In this document: piece by piece, positions 1 to 5,871 of the stretch
How positions within the stretch are numbered: the first letter of the stretch is position 1
Layout: each line of letters opens with the position of its first letter
Assembly (NCBI RefSeq): GCF_900177725.1
Contig: NZ_FXAT01000001.1
Location: 372,001-436,000, forward strand
Length of the DNA stretch: 64,000 bases
Direction of reading: 5' to 3'
From: Paraburkholderia susongensis
GTDB taxonomy: Bacteria > Pseudomonadota > Gammaproteobacteria > Burkholderiales > Burkholderiaceae
Notes under the pieces: generated by a model
What the model was told of the DNA's origin: nothing
What the model saw: the letters and a program-made list of their open reading frames with translations, nothing else
Database searches by the model: none
Program-made: the position numbers and the translations under genes

Positions 1-1175
1 TGCGGCGGCATCATGCCCATATTGCCCTCGTCGGCCAATGCCCCGAGTAGCGCCGCCTCAAGCTGAACGCCGACCGCCTGCAGGCTCTCTTCGCAGTGCA
101 GATCATTGAAATCGGTGAGTTTGCGGTTCTCCCGGTTCGCAAAACGTGGATACACCACGCTCGCGTTACCAATTTCGGCCGCGGCCTCATAGGCACGCTT
201 CAGGCCCGCGTTCTCGAACAGCCTGCGCCGCTCCGGCAACACGTCATTGCCGTACGTGAGTTCGATGTACGCCACACCGCGATCGTCACGCAGCCATTGC
301 GCGCGCACCATGTACCAGGTGTTCTTCGCCTCGATGCGCCGGCGCTCACCACCGAGCTCGAGTGCGCCTGCGAAACCGAACTCCTCGGCGAGGAATTCGC
401 ACAGCCGCTCCTCGAGCTTCCAGTCGTCGTCAGCACAGAAAAGCAGATGCAGTTCGGGATAGCGCTGGCGGAAGTATCGCGCGCCGTAAAGCAGCCCGCC
501 GGCATCGAAGCATACGAGCACCGGGATCCGTTCGGCCGTCGCCATGCGCACCGAACGTGCAGTCGCATAACCCTCGGCAAGCATCGCCACGCGATCGCCG
601 CGCTCAACATCGCCGAGCATGAACACCGCTCCGGCCTTTTCCATACCCTTGTTAAAGCGCTTGGCCCCATCCGGCATGATCTTCTGCAGGCCGACGAGCT
701 GGATGCCGTCGTCGTACCGGAACATCGGCACGAGCAGCGTGCCGTCGGCCGCAAAGCGCACACCTTCAGGTGTGATCTGCTTGCGCTCGAGGTAGGCAGA
801 CGTGCCCTCTTCTCTTGCCTCGTGCCACTGCATGCGGGCGCGGTTAGCGGCATTGCGCGCAGAGATCGCACGTCTGCGTGCCTCGTTCTCGTCGGCCTCG
901 TGCTGACGCCGGCGTGATTCGACCACTTCAGCCGCCGACAAGGGCGCACCTTCCCAGCGGAACGACTGTTTGCCGTTGTCCTCGCCGGACCAATGACCGT
1001 AGGCGCCCGTATAGCCCACCGTGGCGCCCGCCCGCACAACCTCACGCAGGATGTACCAGTATTTCCGGCGCGGTCCATAGCGATGGATCTTGCCGTCTGC
1101 AACAGGGTGCCCAGCGGGGAGTTCCGGATGATCCGCTTCGCGTAGCTGGGCGATGATCTGGTCAAGACTCGACAT
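1..1175 (-). CDS. Phage Toprim-domain DNA primase, 3' end outside the window
   Basis: The minus-strand frame stays open from the ATG at 1175 through 391 codons to the window edge, so this is the N-terminal part of a larger protein. Residues 200-205 (AEGYAT) and the acidic run CADDD at 247-251 match the Glu and DxD metal-binding motifs of a Toprim fold, as in TraC-like and P4-alpha-like phage primases. An aromatic N-terminal segment (residues 30-75) precedes it. Family knowledge predicts primer synthesis at phage forks, perhaps with a helicase domain further left, which cannot be seen. It is the last visible gene of the leftward early operon and overlaps the preceding gene by 14 bp. Confidence 0.85.
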   Translation of the reverse strand, partial: MSSLDQIIAQLREADHPELPAGHPVADGKIHRYGPRRKYWYILREVVRAGATVGYTGAYGHWSGEDNGKQSFRWEGAPLSAAEVVESRRRQHEADENEARRRAISARNAANRARMQWHEAREEGTSAYLERKQITPEGVRFAADGTLLVPMFRYDDGIQLVGLQKIMPDGAKRFNKGMEKAGAVFMLGDVERGDRVAMLAEGYATARSVRMATAERIPVLVCFDAGGLLYGARYFRQRYPELHLLFCADDDWKLEERLCEFLAEEFGFAGALELGGERRRIEAKNTWYMVRAQWLRDDRGVAYIELTYGNDVLPERRRLFENAGLKRAYEAAAEIGNASVVYPRFANRENRKLTDFNDLHCEESLQAVGVQLEAALLGALADEGNMGMMPP

Positions 1176-1449
1176 CAGCCCCCCGCCCGCCTGCCTTGAA
1201 CACGGTTGCCCAGGCTTGATAGGCTTCGACGAAAGCCCGCCTGCTTGCGTTGTATTCCGCGCACCAGAACTCCGATGTGCGTATCAGGATGTCGTCCAGC
1301 GCATACCCCTCGTCGAGCTCGGCATCACACGCGGCATCGGCCTTGTCGCTTTCGACATGCGCCCGGCCGAAGCGCACCGCTGCCTTGAGCAGCGCGTAGG
1401 CCTCGGCGGAAATGGCGAAGGAAATCGGCGTCACAGGTCGGGACTCCAT
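1162..1449 (-). CDS. Small phage protein of unknown function
   Basis: A 95-residue acidic protein with no recognised domain. It starts with ATG at 1449, inside the end of the DUF1643 gene (19 bp overlap), and its 3' end overlaps the primase start by 14 bp. This tight coupling within the leftward operon is the main support for it. It is mostly helical in appearance and has no signal peptide or membrane segment. Function is not known. Confidence 0.7.
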   Translation of the reverse strand: MESRPVTPISFAISAEAYALLKAAVRFGRAHVESDKADAACDAELDEGYALDDILIRTSEFWCAEYNASRRAFVEAYQAWATVFKAGGRGADVES

Positions 1450-1952
1450 TCAGTGAGTTGCGTCGACGACGACACATAGAGCGGATGACGCGGTGCTCCC
1501 CGCCGCGTTGTGCCTAGGCAAAGTAACTTTGCACCGGCTTCGCGGAACATTCCGACCACCCGGTCGACCCGTTCAGATTGTGCATTCGCACCCCAGGCAC
1601 AGATCACCTCGCCGTACTGCCTGGCCAGATTGAACAGTATCGAGTCGTTATCAGGTCCAACTGGATCATCGACCTTCCAGAGCATGGCCGGATCGGTCGA
1701 ACGCAGTGCATACAGGTTCGCCACGACGAGCCCGCGGCAACCCCACAGCCGGACGAAACGGCGGCAACGGCGGATAGTGGGATCGTCGAGATCCGCATCT
1801 GCCGTCGACGGATTGAGCATCACGAACAGTGCATCTGGGCGCCAGCACAGCATGTCTTCCTCGCGTCGCAGGACATATCGGTACACACCGTCACTGCTAT
1901 TGACACAAAGGGACGTGCTCCATGTGGCCGCGACGAGAGGATCACCTTGCAT
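1431..1952 (-). CDS. DUF1643 family protein
   Basis: A 173-residue protein with the DUF1643 pattern: an N-terminal strand pair ending in FVMLNPSTAD, then DDPTIRRC, a Gly-rich strand reading VVANLYALRS, and a C-terminal stretch ending in P-hydrophobic-Y. The frame extends upstream to 2114, but the ATG at 1952 overlaps the stop of the previous gene in phage style and starts exactly where the family similarity begins, so it is preferred. DUF1643 proteins are widespread in phages and plasmids and have no established function. One of the four 15-bp prophage palindromes lies in it (1518-1532). Confidence 0.8.
   Translation of the reverse strand: MQGDPLVAATWSTSLCVNSSDGVYRYVLRREEDMLCWRPDALFVMLNPSTADADLDDPTIRRCRRFVRLWGCRGLVVANLYALRSTDPAMLWKVDDPVGPDNDSILFNLARQYGEVICAWGANAQSERVDRVVGMFREAGAKLLCLGTTRRGAPRHPLYVSSSTQLTEWSPDL
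1518..1532. repeat. Prophage 15-bp palindrome, copy 1
   Basis: GCAAAGTAACTTTGC, a perfect 7-1-7 palindrome inside the DUF1643 gene. Three further copies lie at 7554-7568, 8261-8275 and 11226-11240. Possible binding site for the prophage ParB-like protein (inference). Confidence 0.7.
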
Positions 1953-2337
1953 GGGTAGCCCCTTTCGCGCGCAGGCGCCACCATTCGGCCTCCAGCGCCG
2001 GTCGGAATTGTTCGCACTGCGCCGCATCAAGACACGCTTCGAGCACGGCATAAAATGTTCGTCGTTCAGTGCGGGTAGGAATGGCCGCGCAAAAGCGTGC
2101 GGCTGCGTCGACAAACACGTCGATACAGCCGCGCTCCGCCGCCATCGATGCGAGCAGATTCACGGGAAACACGGGAAAGAGAGTCCTGAAGAAAGGCACG
2201 AGCTCATCCGGCTGACAGCGGGCAAGCGACTCGACGTTGCACGACGCACAGGCGAGCTGGGTGCCCCGGTTGCAGCGCAACCCGACTCCTTCACGCCAGG
2301 GGTTGCAGCACGTCATGTCACGCCGGAATTGCCGCAC
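1942..2337 (-). CDS. Cysteine-rich phage protein of unknown function
   Basis: A 131-residue protein with a cysteine cluster in its first 45 residues (CC near 9-10, then C, CxxC and another C by residue 43), which could bind zinc; the remainder is helical with no recognised domain. The start is a GTG at 2337 with GAGGGAG six bases upstream, just after the TAA of the previous gene. It overlaps the DUF1643 start by 11 bp. It belongs to the leftward early operon under the 3284-3312 promoter. Function unknown. Confidence 0.65.
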   Translation of the reverse strand: MRQFRRDMTCCNPWREGVGLRCNRGTQLACASCNVESLARCQPDELVPFFRTLFPVFPVNLLASMAAERGCIDVFVDAAARFCAAIPTRTERRTFYAVLEACLDAAQCEQFRPALEAEWWRLRAKGATHAR

Positions 2338-2340
2338 GGG

Positions 2341-2595
2341 TTACTCCCTCGCGGGCCGTTCTTCGGATGACGCAACGGGATCGTCGTTCGCTGCCGGCGG
2401 CGGCGACTTCATTGGCGACCCGTCTGGCTGATAACCCCGAATATCGAGCGTCCACCAATTGCGCATGAGTGTTCTAGTTGCTGCCGGCGCATCGTTGCCG
2501 CGCGTCGTCAACATTTCAGGAGCGACTTCCCTGTACCACCGCTCGAGCGCGGGTCGGATGGCCCACAGCACGACCTTCGCGTAAAGGTTCTTCAC
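2341..2595 (-). CDS. Small phage protein of unknown function
   Basis: An 84-residue protein starting with GTG at 2595; an ATG five bases upstream is followed at once by an in-frame stop, so GTG is the best start. The N-terminal half is helical and aromatic, the C-terminal third is Pro/Ala-rich and probably disordered. Between this gene and the CII-like gene a 19-codon open frame (2618-2677) overlaps the CII stop as TGATG and could be a coupling peptide. No function can be assigned. Confidence 0.55.
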   Translation of the reverse strand: MKNLYAKVVLWAIRPALERWYREVAPEMLTTRGNDAPAATRTLMRNWWTLDIRGYQPDGSPMKSPPPAANDDPVASSEERPARE

Positions 2596-2673
2596 GTCAT
2601 TCGCCCCGTCAAGTAGTTCAGTCAGCTGCAGCTTTGCCGATCCTCAACACCCCGAGCGCAATGCGATCGAGCA

Positions 2674-2997
2674 TCATTGCCCACCTCCCTTGACGATCCG
2701 TTGCTGGAGCCGCGTTTCGAGATACTTCATCGCCATGCTTTCGAGCGCGGCGAGTTCGGTGTGGTCGACGACCATCGAGTCGGCCGTCGCGAGCTGGAGT
2801 TCCAGTGCCGCAATCAGGCGCGCCCACTTCGGCAATTCCTCCAGCATGCGGCTCACAGTGCTCGCCGACATGCCCATGCATTCCGCTGCATGGGCCTGCG
2901 TCACGCGAGCAACCGCGCGCAAGATCTCGGACTCAATGCGTGCGCCGAGGATGCGGGTGCTTTCAACCGCGTCCGATGAAACTTCGAGCGTGCTCAT
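2674..2997 (-). CDS. CII-like phage transcriptional regulator
   Basis: A 107-residue protein resembling lambda CII: an N-terminal helix (ARIESEILRAVA), a helix-turn-helix around residues 33-55 (QAHAAECMGMSASTVSRML), a Pro-Lys-Trp turn, then a helix like the CII tetramerisation region. Lambda CII activates establishment of lysogeny, and the same role is inferred here. Its ATG overlaps the cro-like stop as ATGA, placing it second in the leftward operon, as in lambda. The C-terminal half (residues 63-107) is longer than lambda's, so family membership is by pattern and position. Confidence 0.7.
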   Translation of the reverse strand: MSTLEVSSDAVESTRILGARIESEILRAVARVTQAHAAECMGMSASTVSRMLEELPKWARLIAALELQLATADSMVVDHTELAALESMAMKYLETRLQQRIVKGGGQ

Positions 2998-3251
2998 GAA
3001 GCCGCCGGTTCAGCCGGTGATTGGGCAATAGACGTATTACGCAGAAATTTCCAGTCGACCCGGTCGTTCAACTCCTCGCAGCGGACAGCGCCATGGCAGA
3101 GGCGCTCGATCTTCGGGCAATGCTCAGCGGGAACACAGCGACCTTCCGACTTCCATTGCTGGACTGCCGCCCTCGTTACACCAAGTTCGGTAGCCAAGCT
3201 CTTCACAGTCATACCTGCCGCTCGAATTGCCCGGTCCAGAGGGTGCTCCAT
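2994..3251 (-). CDS. Cro/YdaS-like DNA-binding protein
   Basis: An 85-residue protein of the YdaS/Cro type. The helix-turn-helix lies at residues 16-33 (KSLATELGVTRAAVQQW), followed by the characteristic PAEHCPKIER and the VRCEELNDRVDW ending. The start at 3251 has AGGA six bases upstream. It is the first gene of the leftward operon, transcribed from TTGCGT-17-TATCAT at 3312-3284, divergent from the CI-like gene. By position it is the lytic regulator that counteracts CI. Some YdaS proteins are the toxin of YdaST pairs, but no ydaT-like partner is seen. Confidence 0.8.
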   Translation of the reverse strand: MEHPLDRAIRAAGMTVKSLATELGVTRAAVQQWKSEGRCVPAEHCPKIERLCHGAVRCEELNDRVDWKFLRNTSIAQSPAEPAAS

Positions 3252-3283
3252 GTCCGATCCTGTCAATACTGATCCAAACCGGA

Positions 3284-3312
3284 ATGATAGAAACTCTATC
3301 GCAATAACGCAA
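3284..3312 (-). promoter_or_regulatory. Leftward early promoter (PR-like)
   Basis: Minus strand TTGCGT (3312-3307), 17-bp spacer, TATCAT (3289-3284). The -10 element overlaps the palindrome at 3286-3300, and the cro-like ATG lies 33 bp downstream. Its layout matches the rightward promoter at 5813-5841. Confidence 0.65.
3286..3300. promoter_or_regulatory. Repressor operator at leftward promoter
   Basis: Perfect palindrome GATAG-aaact-CTATC covering the -10 element of the leftward promoter. Three relatives lie at 3333-3347, 5781-5795 and 5825-5839. Probable binding site for the CI-like and/or Cro-like protein (inference). Confidence 0.65.
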
Positions 3313-3332
3313 GAAAAAGTATCACAGGGCGT

Positions 3333-3347
3333 GAAAGATTTTCTATA
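3333..3347. promoter_or_regulatory. Second operator-like site, leftward side
   Basis: GAAAG-atttt-CTATA, two mismatches from GATAG-N5-CTATC, centred 47 bp from the first site and just before the likely CI-like start. It may control the repressor's own promoter. Confidence 0.4.
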
Positions 3348-3357
3348 CGCTCCCCGC

Positions 3358-3723
3358 ATGGAAATCGACAAATGGGTTGTGGCAGCTCGCCGCGCGCTAG
3401 GTTGGTCGCAAGACCAACTGGCCGAAGCCGTCAGCAAAACGCGAGCTAACGTCTCCCATTGGGAGACTGGCAAACACGAGCCGAACATCGAGACCATCAA
3501 GATCATTGCTCGACTGTCAGGGCTAGATCCGCGTGCTCTTTTTGAAGATGCCGAGAATCCTACGGGTGAATTGCTTCGGGAAACGCCGTGGCCGTTCACC
3601 ATTGAACGGGCGAGATTTGATCAACTCCCTAATACCAGTAAAACGAAAATCAATCGATATGTAAGTAACATCGTTGAGGCATGGGAAGCCGAGCGTCGCG
3701 CGGAACCCCGCAAGGCCGGATAA
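3358..3723 (+). CDS. Short CI-like phage repressor
   Basis: An XRE-type helix-turn-helix protein: residues 2-62 form a five-helix HTH_3 domain (GWSQDQLAEAV, then RANVSHWETGKHEPN), followed by about 60 residues with no S24 peptidase motif. At 121 residues it is too short to be a RecA-cleaved CI, so induction would need another route, such as an antirepressor. The frame extends up to an ATG at 3250, but that stretch contains the leftward promoter and operator and starts inside the cro-like start codon, so 3358 is preferred; neither start has a strong ribosome site. By position it maintains lysogeny. Confidence 0.75.
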   Translation: MEIDKWVVAARRALGWSQDQLAEAVSKTRANVSHWETGKHEPNIETIKIIARLSGLDPRALFEDAENPTGELLRETPWPFTIERARFDQLPNTSKTKINRYVSNIVEAWEAERRAEPRKAG

Positions 3724-3763
3724 GAGGCCCGCCGACCGCGAAGATTTTGCATTTCCCCCCGCG

Positions 3764-3778
3764 GAACTCAAAGAGTTC
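3764..3778. repeat. Short perfect inverted repeat downstream of repressor gene
   Basis: GAACTC-aaa-GAGTTC, 41 bp after the repressor stop. It has no T-tract, so it is more likely a protein site than a terminator. A 25-codon open frame starts at 3781 right behind it. Confidence 0.4.
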
Positions 3779-3780
3779 AC

Positions 3781-3858
3781 ATGAGTAACCTGGAGCCGCC
3801 CGATGTGGCGGCGCCTGACATCCGCAAGCACATCGAAGAAAAACACTGGCTGGATTGA
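3781..3858 (+). CDS. Possible 25-residue peptide in the immunity region
   Basis: ATG at 3781 with AAGAG five bases upstream opens 25 codons ending at 3858, in the gap between the repressor and the Ltp-like gene. The peptide is acidic then basic (MSNLEPPDV to HIEEKHWLD). Nothing else supports it, and it may be chance. Confidence 0.2.
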   Translation: MSNLEPPDVAAPDIRKHIEEKHWLD

Positions 3859-3874
3859 TTCAGGAGATATTTCG

Positions 3875-4252
3875 ATGAATCTTTTGAAAATAGCAGTGAT
3901 TGCCGCGGTGCTGGGTGCCGCACCTTCGTGGGCAGGAGATTTGACTGGCCCTCAGAAAAATGCCGTTAGATCCGCGAAGCAGTATCTCAGAGTTCATGCG
4001 TTCTCACGGAACGGACTTATTCGACAACTCTCATCGGATGCCGGGGATGGCTACAAGATTGCCGACGCTACGGCAGCAGTGGACAGCCTGAACATTGATT
4101 GGAACGAGCAGGCGGTGAGATCCGCGAAGCAGTATCTCGATATGCAGGGCTTCTCGTGCAAAGGCCTCGTTCAGCAACTTTCCTCAAGCTACGGAGACGG
4201 ATACACCGTGAGTCAAGCAACCCATGGGGCGAAACAGGCAGGCGCCTGCTAA
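3875..4252 (+). CDS. Secreted Ltp-type repeat protein, candidate superinfection exclusion factor
   Basis: A 125-residue protein starting at 3875 (AGGAG eight bases upstream). Residues 1-20 are a signal peptide ending SWA, with no lipobox Cys. Two repeats follow exactly 50 residues apart: VRSAKQYL at 31-38 and 81-88, QLSS at 51-54 and 101-104, GDGY at 57-60 and 107-110. This is the pattern of the host cell surface-exposed lipoprotein repeat (PF07553) of Ltp from Streptococcus thermophilus phage TP-J34, which blocks DNA injection by related phages and lies in the lysogeny module. The neighbouring repressor fits that role. A 21-bp stretch is identical in both repeats (3968-3988 and 4118-4138). 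Confidence 0.75.
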   Translation: MNLLKIAVIAAVLGAAPSWAGDLTGPQKNAVRSAKQYLRVHAFSRNGLIRQLSSDAGDGYKIADATAAVDSLNIDWNEQAVRSAKQYLDMQGFSCKGLVQQLSSSYGDGYTVSQATHGAKQAGAC

Positions 4253-4416
4253 ACCTGAGCCCGGGTTTCGCCAGCGGTAACCAGCCTGCGCCGGCGGACA
4301 CGAGGACCAGATTCAGGCCATTGCTGTACGCAGGGATTGCGACTGGTGCTTGAATTTCAGGACGGAAGATTTCGGGGAGTTGCAGGACTGACACCTCTTT
4401 CCACCGGAGAAGAGCG

Positions 4417-4707
4417 ATGAAAACCCGCATGCAGTTTTGCCCAGTGTGCCAGAAACAGACGTCACACACCTACCAGCCCGTCTCCTGGCTGTGGTTCATC
4501 TTCTGGCTGATCGTATTTTTCCCCGTGGCGCTCATTTACCTCGTGATCGCCATCCCCCGCGAAAACCGTACCGCACAATGTACCGTGGACCATGAAGCGC
4601 TACGCATGGCACGCGAGAACGAACAGTTGCGCTCGATGGTGCTGGCCATGCAGATGAACAGCGGCAGGGTTGAGCCGCCCCCGCGCGGGACGGGCTTCAT
4701 GAAGTAA
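4417..4707 (+). CDS. Zinc-ribbon membrane protein of unknown function
   Basis: A 96-residue protein with GGAGAAGAG just before its ATG. Residues 7-17 hold FCPVCQKQTSH, half of a zinc ribbon; residues 24-47 are one hydrophobic span (WLWFIFWLIVFFPVALIYLV), and the C-terminal half is polar and probably coiled-coil. It would be a single-pass inner-membrane protein. It lies behind the Ltp-like gene, convergent with the toxin-antitoxin operon, in a stretch visibly richer in A+T than the core genes. Possibly a lysogenic-conversion gene; the function is unknown. The 164 bp before it hold no gene I can support. Confidence 0.6.
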   Translation: MKTRMQFCPVCQKQTSHTYQPVSWLWFIFWLIVFFPVALIYLVIAIPRENRTAQCTVDHEALRMARENEQLRSMVLAMQMNSGRVEPPPRGTGFMK

Positions 4708-4724
4708 GCCACGCCCGCCGAGCG

Positions 4725-4961
4725 TCACTTGCGCATCAGCTTGGGGTGCCGCGTCGCATCGAAGTATTGTTTTCCGTCCTTGTCCATGATCCAGGTGCTC
4801 GAATGGGCATGCCGACTCTGCGCGACGAATTCGCCCCCCGCTGACTTCAGTCGTTCCCCTTCGGCACGCCGATGTCGGCGATGCCATTTGGCCTTATCCC
4901 ACGCCTCACTTTCCGATGTGGTCATTCCTCGGATTGGCGTTTTGCGCTTGCTTCTGCTCAT
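4725..4961 (-). CDS. Small basic protein, last gene of toxin-antitoxin-like operon
   Basis: A 78-residue, very basic protein: SRSKRKTPIRG at the N-terminus, WHRRHRRAEGERLK in the middle and DKDGKQYFD near the end. I recognise it as a widespread conserved hypothetical type but know no function; its charge suggests nucleic-acid binding. Its ATG overlaps the stop of the BrnA-like gene as ATGA, so the two are probably translated together. Confidence 0.6.
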   Translation of the reverse strand: MSRSKRKTPIRGMTTSESEAWDKAKWHRRHRRAEGERLKSAGGEFVAQSRHAHSSTWIMDKDGKQYFDATRHPKLMRK

Positions 4962-5137
4962 AGCTGGATCTCATGCGGTGAATGCGTCTTCAGCCAGTCA
5001 CGCAGTGCTGCATTGATACGCCGACCCCAGTCCGGCCCGGTCTTCAGGAAGCGCTCGACAATGTCCGCATCCAGGCAGACGTGAACAGGTACGGTTTGCC
5101 GCTCATGTATGGTCAGCTCGGCGTTAGTGGTAGTCAT
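4958..5137 (-). CDS. BrnA-like antitoxin-type DNA-binding protein
   Basis: A 59-residue gene below usual length cut-offs. Residues 18-52 (VHVCLDADIVERF, then GPDWGRRINAALRDWL) match the C-terminal signature of BrnA antitoxins (PF14384), which fold like ribbon-helix-helix repressors. No BrnT RNase toxin gene is adjacent; instead it overlaps the RelE/ParE-like toxin gene by 14 bp upstream and the 78-residue basic gene by 4 bp downstream. It may act as an extra autoregulator or antitoxin of this operon. Confidence 0.65.
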   Translation of the reverse strand: MTTTNAELTIHERQTVPVHVCLDADIVERFLKTGPDWGRRINAALRDWLKTHSPHEIQL

Positions 5138-5432
5138 CTTCGCGTTGATGTCTTACGGCGAGAATGGTGACCATGTCGCCACCCTCAATTTCAAACAATG
5201 CGACGTAGCCGGATGCTCCGAACGGAATGATGAGCTCACGCAGGAACGGCGACCGCGAAACTTTCCGGCAGGTAAAAGGCGACGTTTCCAGCGTCGAGAA
5301 TCCCGCGGCGATCGCGGCAAGTGCGCGCTCTGCCAGCCCAACATCGGCATCGTCACGATTCACGATGAAAGTGTAGAGCCGCTCCAGATCTTCGGATGCC
5401 GCAATAGTCAATCGAACCTGGTATGCGCTCAA
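5124..5432 (-). CDS. RelE/ParE family toxin
   Basis: A 102-residue protein with the RelE/ParE layout: an N-terminal helix pair (SEDLERLYTFI), a second helix with alanine repeats, then strands with RSPFLRELIIPF and a C-terminal ILAVRHQREDDY. The VRHxRE ending is typical of ParE, which inhibits gyrase; RelE members cut mRNA, and I cannot separate the two with certainty. The start is a TTG at 5432 overlapping the TGA of the upstream antitoxin, consistent with translational coupling. It probably stabilises the prophage or aids defence. Confidence 0.8.
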   Translation of the reverse strand: MSAYQVRLTIAASEDLERLYTFIVNRDDADVGLAERALAAIAAGFSTLETSPFTCRKVSRSPFLRELIIPFGASGYVALFEIEGGDMVTILAVRHQREDDYH

Positions 5433-5704
5433 TTGCCCTGCTTCCGTTTCTTCAGCGCATCGAGGTGGCCCTGCAGGCGGCTCAGCATTTCAGCTGACGA
5501 GACATATTGACCGGTGCGACGAGCCTCGTCGCGCGACGCTATGCCCCGTGCGATGAAGTCGCGCTGGCTGACACGGCGCTCGATGTTTTCGCGAATCGAC
5601 TGCTCCACGAAGCCGGACAGGGTCTCCCCCTCCAGCAGCACATTCTCGGCCGCCTCGCGCAACTCAGGTTCGACGCGCACCGATGGAAAGGCTGAGGTTT
5701 TCAT
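5429..5704 (-). CDS. Antitoxin of the RelE/ParE-type pair (YlcI/ParD-like)
   Basis: A 91-residue protein starting at 5704 with AGGAG six bases upstream. The first 45 residues (FPSVRVEPELREAAE, then LSGFVEQSIREN) form a ribbon-helix-helix DNA-binding domain, and the basic C-terminus would bind the toxin. It is the first gene of the minus-strand operon and overlaps the toxin start. Repeated TTGTA/TACAA elements at 5726-5747, just upstream, could be its autoregulatory operator (inference). Confidence 0.8.
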   Translation of the reverse strand: MKTSAFPSVRVEPELREAAENVLLEGETLSGFVEQSIRENIERRVSQRDFIARGIASRDEARRTGQYVSSAEMLSRLQGHLDALKKRKQGN

Positions 5705-5780
5705 TGAAATCTCCTGCATCGCATTTGTAGCGCATTGTCGCATACAACCGGACTGCGTGAAATCCACGCGTTCCTTCGAA

Positions 5781-5795
5781 GATAGCTATTCTATC
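5781..5795. promoter_or_regulatory. Repressor operator upstream of rightward promoter
   Basis: Perfect palindrome GATAG-ctatt-CTATC, same arms and 5-bp centre spacing as at 3286-3300. It sits 44 bp (centre to centre) from the site overlapping the rightward -10 element. Confidence 0.65.
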
Positions 5796-5812
5796 CAAAT
5801 AGATAGTTTTTC

Positions 5813-5841
5813 TTGCGATTTTACGTTAGTTTATCTATCAT
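5813..5841 (+). promoter_or_regulatory. Rightward early promoter (PL-like)
   Basis: TTGCGA (5813-5818), 17-bp spacer, TATCAT (5836-5841), followed 30 bp later by the ATG of the first rightward gene at 5872. Spacing and -10 sequence equal those of the leftward promoter, and the operator overlaps it in the same register. Confidence 0.65.
5825..5839. promoter_or_regulatory. Repressor operator over rightward -10 element
   Basis: GTTAG-tttat-CTATC, one mismatch from the GATAG-N5-CTATC consensus, covering TATC of the -10 hexamer exactly as the 3286-3300 site does on the other strand. Confidence 0.55.
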
Positions 5842-5871
5842 CGATTCGACAATTTGCCTTTTCGGTGCCGA

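Noticed and set aside
96..917. 273-codon plus-strand open frame at the left edge
   Set aside because: It is antisense to the Toprim primase frame, which is open to the window edge and carries clear Toprim motifs.
1953..2114. N-terminal extension of the DUF1643 gene
   Set aside because: Overlaps the upstream gene by over 150 bp and has no family similarity.
3250..3357. N-terminal extension of the CI-like repressor to ATG 3250
   Set aside because: The stretch holds the leftward promoter and operators and is polar low-complexity sequence; the HTH domain starts right at 3358.
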